This document shows positions 54,706-64,000 of a stretch of 64,000 nt of DNA, piece by piece. Source of the stretch: Valencia hispanica (taxonomy: Eukaryota; Chordata; Actinopteri; Cyprinodontiformes; Valenciidae); NCBI GenBank assembly GCA_963556495.2, contig OY747703.1, forward strand, positions 54,441,296-54,505,295. The letters are read 5' to 3'. Both the position numbers and the translations under genes were made by a program. How positions within the stretch are numbered: the stretch's first letter is position 1; the number at the start of each line of letters is the position of its first letter. Below the pieces are notes generated by a model. That model ran no database searches. It saw nothing but the letters and a program-made list of their open reading frames with translations, and was not told the DNA's origin.

Positions 54706-55955
54706 GGGGGAATCATAACATGAAATATGGCAGGATATATATTAGATCGGATTAGGTGTAAATCTTCTCATCTAGGGGGTGATAAATGTCATATATCATA
54801 ATTAATGAATTATTTATAATAGAAGAATAGCATAATCCTTTATTGTCCATCACATCATATGATTTTGTGATTGTATACAATATTATATCACATTGCAACA
54901 AGATGTATGACATGAAGTATAACAGCAAGTCATATTTGTCATGTGACATGTTATATGATGCAATTTTGTGATTATATATCAGAAGATATTTCACATGCTG
55001 TATTATAACCAACATGGTGAGCTATTTTGGGCAGTTTTATGAGCAAAGCTCTCTTCAGAGCTTCACCTTGAGTAAGACTGATTATAGGTTATCGTTTAGT
55101 CTTTTCTTTGACCTTCACTGCTTGCATGGACTTATATTTCTGCAGAACACTTTTCCATCCATTCAGAATAGCGCTGACAGCAAACAGAACATTTCACTCC
55201 AGCTTTTCTCTCAGAATCAGAGCTCAAGGCTAAAGCAAAAGTCTTTACAGACATGGTCCTGTTAAGCAGAGTTTCATTCTTTTTCTCTCATTTCCTCATT
55301 CCCTGCTGCCTTCAAAAATAATTTGTGAATGATGGGCTGTCTCACGGCCTCCTGAAAACCTAAGACATAAAACATAGTCTGTCATTGTAGTTTAAAAAGA
55401 ATTGCCCTGTGTGGTGCCGCTGCAACACTCAAAAAAATCTTCCTTCCCCCCTTTTTTTTTCCTGACACCAGTGCTTGTGTGCTGTGGTTAGCTTTTAGAT
55501 TTTCAGCTCCGCTCTGCTGGGCACAGCCTGCTTGTCTGGGTCTCATTAGAGACTCTTATGGTGACACAAGCGTGACCCTGTACATGAGCTGGTACCAGGC
55601 ATCAGCCCCCGGTGGCTTCAAGTTGAAGATAAGAAGACCCAGTCATTTAATCTTGTGTGTTTTATTATTTATTTTCCTTGTAAAACTCAGCCTGCAGGCC
55701 ATTTGTATGTGTACACATCAGCTGTCAGAAATTGAGCATATTTCTAGGCCACTTGTTGCAGAAACATTGTTCCTGAAAGGGACTCAGTGCAGTGGAATTG
55801 CATGGCTTGGTAAAAGACTGAAACAATCAGTAATTCCCTGAAAGACATTGTTATGCCATTACCATATGTATTTATATGATGCGTTTTTATGGTATTTTAT
55901 CCAGCAAACCAAGACAAAACAATAAAAAGTTATATACATGTTCTTTAAGAAAGGC
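54706..55955. other. Intronic stretch without recognised gene
   Basis: 54750-55010 is very AT-rich with repeated 'ttttgtgatt' motifs (54862 and 54966). 55440-55640 is balanced in composition and pyrimidine-tract-led, but has no coding similarity that I recognise. Confidence 0.4.
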
Positions 55956-56035
55956 AATCTCATATGAGATCAATTGTATGAGCTACAACAACACTTAATT
56001 TCCCTCTGGGATCAATTAAGTTTTTCAATTTGAAT
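55956..56035 (+). repeat. Non-LTR retrotransposon 3' tail
   Basis: 'agctacaacaacacttaatt' and 'tccctctgggatcaattaag' are the forward form of the tail at 5790-5870. Confidence 0.6.
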
Positions 56036-56089
56036 CTTTGAAAGAAAACCATAAGAAGTCTAATTTAAAATAGTCCACAAGGCATCTAG

Positions 56090-56225
56090 GAGACACAGCA
56101 TACATGTGGAAGGAGATGCCCTGGTCAGATGAGACTAAGTTTGAACTTTTTAGTCTTAAAATCACAAGATGGTGATCAACCTGACACTAGACCGGGGCGA
56201 CATCATGCTGAGGCATGTTGGTTTC
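56090..56225 (+). mobile_element. Tc1-like fragment with first catalytic region
   Basis: 'ccctggtcagatgagactaa' encodes PWSDETKFE, the first-Asp motif of Tc1 transposases. A truncated GSIML-like region ('gacatcatgctgaggcatg') follows. The right terminal repeat of such an element appears at 56640-56745, after an inserted L2 copy. Confidence 0.65.
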
Positions 56226-56257
56226 TTCAGAGCTTCAGCTAGAAACAGCTAGAAACT

Positions 56258-56620
56258 ACTACTACATGAAGGCAATAACAAGGTCAGCCTTCTATCACCT
56301 GAAGAACATTTCTAGGATTAAAGGACTGATGTTGCAACCGGACCTCGAAAAACCTATCCATGGGTTTATCTTTATTCAGATTGATTACTTCAACAGCGTC
56401 CTCACAGGTCTGCCTAAAAAGTCAATCAGACAGCTGCAGCTGATCCATAACGCTGCTGCTCGCATCCTCACCAGGGCCAGAAATGTAGAACACATCTCCC
56501 TAGTTCTAAAGTCCTTAAACTGGCTCCCTGTAGCTCAGAGAATAGACTTCTAAATCATTTTACTATCCTAAAATCATTGAATCGGTTAGCACCAAAGTAT
56601 GTTGAAGATTTGTTGTCACA
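56258..56620 (+). pseudogene. L2 family B reverse transcriptase fragment
   Basis: The frame reads MKAITRSAFYHLKNISRIKG, HGFIFIQIDYFNSVLTGLP, QLIHNAAARILTRARNVEH and SLNWLPVAQRIDF, then stops at TAA. It is about 20 percent diverged from the copy at 40669 by eye. Both ends are truncated. Confidence 0.8.
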
Positions 56621-56639
56621 TACTATACTATACACTATA

Positions 56640-56745
56640 CTTCATTACTTTGTGTTAATATTTCACATAAAATCACAATGCAATATATGGAATCTTGACA
56701 AAATCTGGAAATCTAGGGGTATGGACATTTAATTAAGCTGTATCT
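56640..56745 (-). repeat. Tc1-like terminal repeat fragment
   Basis: 'tcacataaaatcacaatgca' and 'cttgacaaaatctggaaatc' are the inverted form of the terminal repeat at 34343-34445. Probably the right end of the Tc1 remnant at 56090-56225. Confidence 0.5.
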
Positions 56746-56974
56746 CTAATAAGAGATATGGATTGCAAAGTAAAGGGGTCAAAGTTAAAATGATGATAGA
56801 AGGACCCTGACATATTCAGGGTTATGGATGACCGGCTCAACATTTTCACTGGACCTGAGTGTTTTATCGCTGGGTGGCTTCCCTCTGCCTCTGGCCTCCA
56901 TTTAGATATCCTGAGATGACACCGCCTGCTGCATGCTCATGAATATTTAGGAGCACAAACGGAGCTGAGGAACT

Positions 56975-57720
56975 GATTCAATTCAATTCAATTCAGTTTA
57001 TTTATATAGCGCCAATTCACAACAGATGTCATCTCAAGGCACTTAACAAGAAGTCATTTCAATACAATTATACCAACATTCCAATCAGTTAAAAAGTTTC
57101 CTATTTAAGGAATCCCAGCAGATTGCGTCAGTCATTGGCGTGAGGTTGGGCAGATTTCCAACCACAGCAATCCTTCAGCAATCCCTCATACTGAGCAAGC
57201 ATGTAGCGACAGTGGAGAGGAAAAACTCCCCTTTAACAGGAAGAAACCTCCAACAGAACCAGGCTCAGTAGGAGCGGCCATCTGCCACGACCGTCTGGGG
57301 GTTTGAGAAGACAGAGCAGAGACACAGAAGGAACAGAAGATCTGCCATCCACTGTGTTACTCTGAGACACTGAGGAAAGTAAGAATGGTACAGATTCTTT
57401 AAAAATTGTTACAGCATTGTCTGATAAAGTTCTACTATAGTGAAATTTTCTTTCAGATTTAAGATGGTCAGTTAAAGTAAATTCAAAAGTTATCAAGAAG
57501 TGGTCAGACAGGACCGGGTTATGTGGGTGGACTGTTATTTCCTCACACTCAATACCGTATGTCAGTACAAGGTCCAAAGTGTGTTTACCTGAGTGGGTCG
57601 ATCCCTGTACTTTTTGAGTAAAGCCAATTGAGTCTAAAATAGCATTAAAGGCTGCATTTAGGCTATCACTTTCAGTATCCACATGAATATTGAAGTCCCC
57701 CACTATCTGTCATGATCAGT
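56975..57720 (-). mobile_element. L2-type LINE, endonuclease fused to 3' UTR by deletion
   Basis: From the right, the minus strand has an endonuclease piece, then the 3' UTR, ending at the left in 'attcaattcaattcaattca' (56977-56996, a (ttgaa)n tail on the minus strand). The whole reverse transcriptase is missing. The 3' UTR is the same family as 3795-3995 and 13530-13860, a third L2 lineage in the window. Confidence 0.8.
57300..57703 (-). pseudogene. L2-type endonuclease fragment
   Basis: MGDFNIHVDTESDSLNAAFN, then SGKHTLDLVLTYGIE and PVLSDHFLITFEFTL. The GDFN and SDH catalytic motifs of APE-type endonuclease are present. The frame then runs into 3' UTR sequence, so the protein is chimeric and meaningless beyond about 57360. 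Confidence 0.82.
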
Positions 57721-59100
57721 CAGGGAGTGGAGGTGTGAGAAGGAGCAGGACCAGCTTAGATTTCTCTCAGGTGGAAGTGATCCCACCCTCAAGCCTATAG
57801 CTGTCAAACGTTGACAGGGCTGCCTTAGTTTGTCACTGATGCCTCAACTGCAGCTCGTCTTTGAAGGGTTCCCAGGGGCATAGAGTCCTCGTTTGAGTCG
57901 TTTTCTTAAAATCTTATTCTGTGTGAACATTTCAGCGAGAGTGACTTTTGTAAAACAATATCATGCACTTACTCAGCTAAATTATTAAGTACCATATCAT
58001 TCAAATGTGACTAATGCACTGTGTTTTGTCTCCGTTTAAAGAAGAGACAGTAATTGCCATTTTAAGCCATTGTACAATGCATAAAATGTATTTAAGGAAG
58101 ACATCATGTGTTTTTATTAATAATCAAGTTTAGAATATCTAATAGCTTTTTCCTTTGCTTAGGATTAGAGTGGAAATGAACAGTTAGTTTCTTATAATGC
58201 ACTAAAATTCAGTCATTGTCTTTAACATTCATGAAAACTCTGGACAAGCCTAGTCGGAGATGAAAGGATAAAAAGTCCTTACAGTAAAAACTCATAGAAG
58301 AGACAAATAAGATTATTTTTGCATGCTTGGTGCATTAAATTTTACTCACTTAACCTCAGAGGACTCTCAGAGATGGACTGCTAATGATAGCAGTTTTTTT
58401 TCCTGTTAGCGTGAACCTCTTACTGTATGTTCTTGTTTAAAGAGATAAAACAACTGCTCCTGGGGGAGCTCCTGTCCCTAATCGCAGCCTTTTTCTCCCT
58501 CCACTTTGGGATAAAAGCAGTTCCCCATTTGCCTGGTGAGACTTTTTGATTTGCTTTTGTGCACCGCAGTATGACGAGCGTAAAGCCTAATCTCAGGTGA
58601 ATGGGATAATGGTGGATGTCTGGTCTTTTCCATAAAGAAGCATTAAAATATATTGAATGAAGTAAAACAGCACTCTGCTGTAACGGTTGTTTCTTCCTCC
58701 GGCTGAATCTGGAGCTGTGTGAGCACACTTACACGCACGCGCACACATGCACAAACAACGAGCATTAACAGACAGTGAGAGAAATCTTTGATTGCGAGTG
58801 CAATGGAGAAAGAACCGATCAAAGCTCCATCTAAAACGAAACACGCACACATCTACACACTCAGAAAATTGGATCAAGATTGTGTCGGAGGAATTCCCCC
58901 CCCCAAAAAAAAAGGGGAATGGATGAGGTATTGTTGGAGTTCTTACAATAGGTCACCTGTTTATAGGTGAGATATTCTCCTGGAGGTAAATGCACTTCAC
59001 CAGATTCAGTTATATGTACGCTGCTGCTGCTTTTGAAGGTAAATTGGACCTCATTAAGTTCATGATCTTGATCCTTCTGGCATTATCAAATGACTGAAGG
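57721..59100. other. Intronic stretch without recognised gene
   Basis: AT-rich single-copy sequence with a c/a homopolymer-rich patch at 58895-58915. Overlapping minus-strand frames at 58420-58877 show no family motif. Confidence 0.4.
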
Positions 59101-59104
59101 AGAA

Positions 59105-59440
59105 ATATGACCATCCATTATCTATACCTGCTTATCAATGTAGGGTTACATGGGGGCTCCAGTGGACTGGCGACCTGTCCACTGGACTGCAATGGTGGCA
59201 GGACCCAACAGAAAAGCGCTCCACCCCCTGTTGTCCTAGCGGGGCATTTACAAGACTCCCCAGGCAACGGAGAAGTCTAAAAAGGAAAACGTGTGCGTGT
59301 CAGTGCAAACTCGCTGACAGAGAAGTATAAAATAGGCTTAACAGTTATGTTTGGACTATGGGAGGAAGCTGGAGTACCTGGAGAAAACCCACACTCCAGG
59401 CAGAAAGAGCCCAGGTCGGGATTCTCAGCCAATTGTTGCT
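59105..59440 (-). repeat. tRNA-derived SINE, GGATGG-tailed family, reverse orientation
   Basis: 'gaccatccattatctatacc' at the left is the reversed tail. 'actggcgacctgtccactgg' and 'ctatgggaggaagctggagt' to 'cctggagaaaacccacac' are body segments. The tRNA-like head is mostly lost. Confidence 0.65.
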
Positions 59441-60172
59441 GCAGACAGATTCTTACTCGTAAAATGGATCTACTGCAGCCCGTTATATGACACTACAATT
59501 ATAGTAGTGTCATTAAGCCCTTTTTTAATACACCATGACTTCAGAAACCAGCTTTGAGGCAAATCTTTGTCAAAATGTTTTTCCTCAAATAGGGGATAAT
59601 TTGTTCTATTTACTGATGAAATGCTACTGAGATAGAACTAAAACAATGTAATATTTATACTCAAAACCTTTTATAACTAACTATTTGTTCCGACGTGGGA
59701 CTGACTGAGTGTTTCTGTTCAGAATTATTCAGAATAATCACTTCTTCAATTAATGAAGAGATAGTTTTAAAATCTTGATTTTGTATTTCTTATTGTCTTT
59801 TGGGGATGTCAGTTTGGTGCCTCATAACTAAGTGACCAAGTGTGTTTACACATTAGAATAACAGCTAAAACATTAATAAGCAAAAATAAAAAAATCTCAC
59901 CAATTTAAAGATTAATCAAAGATGTCTGCATGATTAAAAGCTTGTAGAAGTATAGATTATTTGAAAAACAAGGATTTCACAAAATGTAACAGCAGTACTG
60001 TTGGAAAATGGCATGTTGTAATGAAACTTTAGGAAGCTGAACTTTAGATTAGTAAAATATCCAGACCTGACAGACAGAAAGAAAGAAAGACTTAAACGTG
60101 GTTAAAACGAACAATTTCATCTATCTTCTAGGCAGTGGCTTAAATTTTGCACAGCGCACATTGTCTTCCATG
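59441..60172. other. Intronic stretch without recognised gene
   Basis: AT-rich, no repeat or coding motif recognised. Confidence 0.4.
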
Positions 60173-61001
60173 ATCCAAACCAGTGTTGCCAACTTAGCGA
60201 CTTTGTCGCTATTTCTAATGACTTTTCAGACCCACGTAACAACTTTTTTTTCAAAAAGCGCCTAGCAACAAATCTAGCGACATTTCTGACCACCCTTAGC
60301 TACTTTCTGTGAAACTTTGTCGCTGATATTCCCTGCAGTTTAGAGACCTAGCTTCATCCTTCCCGACGCTCAGAAAGGGACAGTGCTGCCAACTGTCTCT
60401 GAAGCTGTAGCTGAAGTTGCCCCAGAAAGTCGCTAGATGTCGCCAGATGACGTCATACGCTAATTTCCATAATGATGATGTCATCACGTGATGACGAATG
60501 AAACAGAAAGGAGGAAAAAATTATGTTTAGATTAGGATTTTGTCATACAGGGTTAAACAATATATTATTTAAACAGGGGAAACATGCTACAGGGAAATGT
60601 GACTTTTGTCTTCAACAAGAAACCATGGAACATGTTACATTATTTTGCCTGAAGTATATTGTTGAGAAAACTGGCACAAAATGTACAAGATATCAAATTG
60701 TAACTGGACATCAAAGACCGTTTAAACAAAATGTAAAGTTCTGAAAAAAAAAAAAAACATTTGCTAAGATATCTCAAAAAGACAAAATTAACAGAGAGAA
60801 TATAGTTGTTTGTTTTTTTTGTATTTTGTAAAAATAAGTAGGGCATGTTTAGCATGCATCAAATGTTTAATGCTTATGGTATTATTTTCAGTGGGGTTTT
60901 TTTGTCATAAGTTTTAAATGTCCTACGTTTTTGAACTCACCATTCATTTCAAACGTTCCTTGAATGCACCACAGGTGTGAGATGCCGATGCAGGTTAGCA
61001 G

Positions 61002-61608
61002 TGTTACCAACTTAGCGACTTTGTCGCTATTTCTAACGACTTCTCACACCCCCATAATGACTTTATTTCCAAAAAGCGCCTAGCGACATATCTAGCGACA
61101 TTTCTGACCACCCTTAGCTACTTTCTGTGAAACTTTGTCGCTGATATTTCCTGCAGTTTAGAGACCCAGCTTGCTCCTTCCCAAAGGGAACTGCGCATGT
61201 GTATGCTGCATGATCAGACTATGTCCACTGACCAATCATAAACCTTTTTCGGTTTATTTTATCCACTCACAAACGAAGTTGTTTTGTACTTAGTGTTAAT
61301 TCAAAAGTAAAAAATAAATCTGCATGTTTATAAAACCGATCTTTCAACTGGAATAAGGCAGAAGCTTGTCTGTATTATGCTGCATCTCACACCTGTGGTG
61401 CATTCAAGGAACGTTCGAAACGTATGGTGAGTTCAAAAACGTAGGACATTTAAAACTTATGACAAAAAAACCCACTGAAAATAATACCGTAAGCAATAAA
61501 CTTCTGTCTAATGGGGGTTGGCAAGAAACATTTGATGCATCTGGCGACACCTAGCGACTTTCTGGGGCAACTTCAGCTACTTTCTGTCATAGACAGTTGG
61601 CAGCACTG
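61002..61608 (+). mobile_element. Full-length 'gttgccaact' hAT-like MITE unit, 607 bp
   Basis: This unit shows the likely complete structure: left end 'cagtgttaccaacttagcga', right end 'gacagttggcagcactg'. The subterminal regions are both rich in tagcgac. The 8 bases after it are ATCCAAAC. Confidence 0.7.
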
Positions 61609-62314
61609 ATCCAAACCGCGGTACAAAGATTAATAAAATAAAAATTTAAATAATGTTTAAATAATGTATTATTTAACCTGCATGATGAAATCCTAATCTA
61701 AATATAATTTTTTCCTCCTTTGTTTCAATCGTCATCACGTGATGACATCATAATTATGCAAATTAGCGTATGACGTCATCTGGCGACATCTAGCGACTTT
61801 CTTGGGCAATTTCAGCTACAGCTTCAGAGACAGTTGGCAACACTGCAGGTTAGTACAGACAAGCTTCTGCCTTAATTCCCATTGAAAGATCGGTCTTATA
61901 TACATGCAGATTTATTTTGTACTTTTGAATTAACATTAAGTACAAAACAACTTCGTTTGTAAGTGGATAAAATGAACCGAAAAAGGTTTATGATTGGTCA
62001 GTGGACATAGTCTGATCATGCAGCATACACATGCGCAGTTCCCTTTGGGAAGGAGCAAGCTGGGTCTCTAAACTGCAGGAAATATCAGCGACAAAGTTTC
62101 ACAGAAAGTAGCTAAGGGTGGTCAGAAATGTCGCTAGATATGTCGCTAGGCGCTTTTTGAAAAAAAAAGTTAAGTGGGTCTGAAAAGTCATTAGAAATAG
62201 CGACAAAGTCGCTAAGTTGGCAACACTGGAAAGGGAATGATCTGCGCATGTGTATGCTGCATGATCAGAGTTCATGATCGGGTAAGAGTAAGAGCAGGAA
62301 CTGAAAGAAGGGTA

Positions 62315-62420
62315 GGCTGTCCAAATTCACAGACACCAATTCTGGCTTTTGCGACCCGTACTCCTTCAACCGGGTAGGAAGGATCCTCCGAAGGATGCAG
62401 ACCCTGAATTTGGACACAGC
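62315..62420. mobile_element. Small MITE inserted in the foldback complex
   Basis: It starts 'ggctgtccaaattcacagac' and ends 'ccctgaatttggacacagc', an imperfect inverted repeat of 106 bp. The corresponding place in the sister copy near 61215 lacks it. An extra 45 bp of unknown origin lies just to its left. Confidence 0.65.
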
Positions 62421-62852
62421 ATATGTCCACTGACCAATCATAAACCTTTTTCGTTTCATTTCACCCACTCACAAACGAAGTTGTTTGATAATTAATGTTA
62501 ATTCAAAAGTAAAAAATAAATCTGCATGTATATAAGACCGATCTTTCAACGGGAATTAAGGCAGAAGCTTGTCTGTACTAAGCTGTATCTCACACCTGTG
62601 GTGCATTCAAGGAATGTTCAAAATGTATGGTGAGTTAAAAAACGTAGGCCATTTAAAACTTATGACAAACTCCCCCACTGAAAATAATACCATAAGCAAT
62701 AAACTTCTGTTTAATGGCAGTTGGCAAGAAACATTTGATGCATCTGGCCACACCTAGCGACTTTCTGGGGCAACTTCAGCTACTTTCTGTCAGAGACAGT
62801 TGGCAGCACTGATCCAAACCACGGTACAAAGATTAATAAAATAAAAATTTAT

Positions 62853-64000
62853 TAGGGAAAACTTACATTCAACAAACTGATATTACATTCATATATTTGC
62901 AATAACACTTTTTTTTTTTTTTTTTACAATTTGTTACATTATAAGCACAAATGTTAGTGGTTTTTGTTGAAATATTTTCAACTTTACACCTAGAGTTCAG
63001 ATAATTGAATCAATCAAAAAAAGAGTCCATGAGAACATCTGAGCACGCTTTAAGTTTTTCTCCCGCTGAAGCGATCTGAAAAGCCCTCGTTCAGTGTGTC
63101 TTGCCGAATTCTGATCACTCCAATGGGAGAAATGTTTCCTGATTTCAAAACTTTGGCTGAAGTAGCGCTATGATTCCAATCTCCAGTGTGGCAACAGAGT
63201 GCGTATTCAGCCTCCAGTTTGTTCGGATTGAATATTAATTAAAATGATTGAAAGTTAAATACCACTGAATATGTCCGTATTATAATTTCAAAAATTGACA
63301 GGTAAAAATTGATTATGACCAGATTTTCTTGACCGACAACAAAAAACTTCTAGCCCAACCTCTGACTGAGCTATATACATTCAGTTTACAGTACCATGAA
63401 TCATTCACCTCTCACTTCACATTCATCCTCCACTTTGTTGGTCTATCACACAAAATCCCAGTAAAATACAATGAAGTTTGTGCGTTTAATTAGAAAATGT
63501 TCGTCAAGACTTTTGCAAACATTTTGTCTGAGTTTTTAGGGATATATCTGTAGTGTCTTTGTTTTTCGTATTGTAAAAATAGTTTCTCCTCATTCTCAGG
63601 TTGGCAAATCTAAAGTCTTGAACTGGCCTGCCCACACTTCAGTAACTCCCCATTGTGTTCCCCCGTAACCCTTTGAAAATGTTTTATATTTCCACCTGAT
63701 TTGAGGACTTTCTGACTGGCATATTTGCTCCGTCTCAGGAGGCGGTCTGAACAGCCACTGTTGCGTGGTGAATTGTCACTCCAATTATGAACTGCTGAAG
63801 TATGGAGAATCCCAGCCACGGTTAATCCTGCCCTGTCAATAATCATGATGTGCAAAAGACGGTGAGGTGACATATTTATGGCATAGCCACTTGGTTTTTG
63901 CTGGATGAGTGTCAATGTGGTGGGAATTTTCTGTATGATTAAGAGTTTACTGCAGAGAGTGCAAGAGAGAAATTGGAGCAGAGAGCAAAGCAGAGGACAC
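62853..64000. other. Window end, mostly unannotated intron
   Basis: A poly(T) run lies at 62910-62926. A Tc1-type right terminal repeat is at 63424-63520. The last 400 bp (63600-64000) has balanced composition and no recognised repeat. A 101-codon minus-strand frame there has no motif. Confidence 0.4.
63424..63520 (-). repeat. Tc1-like terminal repeat fragment
   Basis: 'cactttgttggtctatcaca' and 'aaatcccagtaaaatacaat' with 'gaagtttgtg' are the inverted form of the terminal repeat at 34343-34445. Confidence 0.6.

Larger units (their letters stand above)
60181..62811. mobile_element. Foldback complex of one hAT-like MITE family
   Basis: The left end 'cagtgttgccaacttagcga' (60181) is preceded by ATCCAAAC (60173-60180), and ATCCAAAC recurs right after the ends 'ggcagcactg' at 61608 and at 62811. 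Inside are several copies of the same family in both orientations. A reversed right end starts at 60383, a direct copy runs 61002-61608, reversed ends lie at 61855 and 62228, and a direct copy ends at 62811. The arms 60181-60350 and 62060-62228 are inverted, as are 60383-60540 and 61690-61855. No transposase is present. Confidence 0.85.
49862..64000 (+). other. inpp4b: Next intron of the INPP4B-like gene, to window end
   Basis: Begins with gtaagt and runs at least 14.1 kb without a recognisable downstream exon. It contains the repeats listed below. Confidence 0.7.

Noticed and set aside
55440..55660. Possible further INPP4B exon
   Set aside because: A pyrimidine tract and open frame exist, but the encoded residues do not match the expected continuation after KSQES.
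63590..63660. Possible acceptor and exon after 'ctcattctcag' at 63600
   Set aside because: The splice-like sequence is good, but the translation has no similarity to the next INPP4B segment in any frame.

Overview
The window looks like teleost fish genomic DNA. It is AT-rich and intron-dominated, and it is packed with Tc1/mariner transposons, hAT-type MITEs, L2-type non-LTR retrotransposons with fish-style 3' tails, tRNA-derived SINEs, and gypsy, L1 and LTR remnants. I see no prokaryotic gene organisation, tRNA, rRNA or CRISPR array.

The only host protein-coding sequence I can support is two adjacent exons of an INPP4B-like inositol polyphosphate 4-phosphatase on the + strand (25544-25662 and 49745-49861). 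Both encode part of the N-terminal C2 domain. They join in phase 0 across a 24.1 kb intron with GT/AG ends. The 25.5 kb before them and the 14.1 kb after them are probably flanking introns of the same gene. No exon for the following or preceding residues was found.

Layout. 1-8.5 kb: a hAT-like MITE, several Tc1 copies (one complete, 1232-2815, with about 285 bp terminal inverted repeats and a dead transposase), SINEs and L2 tails. 8.5-10.1 kb: a Tc1 element with another Tc1-type element nested inside it (TA duplication visible). 10.1-18.9 kb: mostly single-copy sequence with scattered MITE, SINE and retroposon tails. 18.9-21 kb: a complete 1,015 bp Tc1 derivative followed by two (GATA)n arrays. 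23.4-24.6 kb: a Tc1 element split by a SINE. 29.0-31.3 kb: a hAT-type remnant with a BED-like finger, containing a MITE that contains a second MITE. 36.2-40.2 kb: a gypsy reverse transcriptase split by an L1, itself split by a TTAA-flanked element carrying LTR-like sequence. 40.5-45.7 kb: two L2 elements in tandem, one split by a solo LTR. 47.4-49.1 kb: an unclassified repeat split by an L2. 50.8-53.1 kb: a Tc1 split by LTR-like plus L2 sequence. 60.2-62.8 kb: a foldback complex made from one hAT-like MITE family.

The transposon parts do not act together as a functional system. Every coding copy I could read is broken or truncated. The interest lies in the layered insertion history, the foldback cluster, an unnamed repeat family, and a few unexplained hairpins and possible conserved non-coding segments. 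All family assignments are by eye, without database searches.
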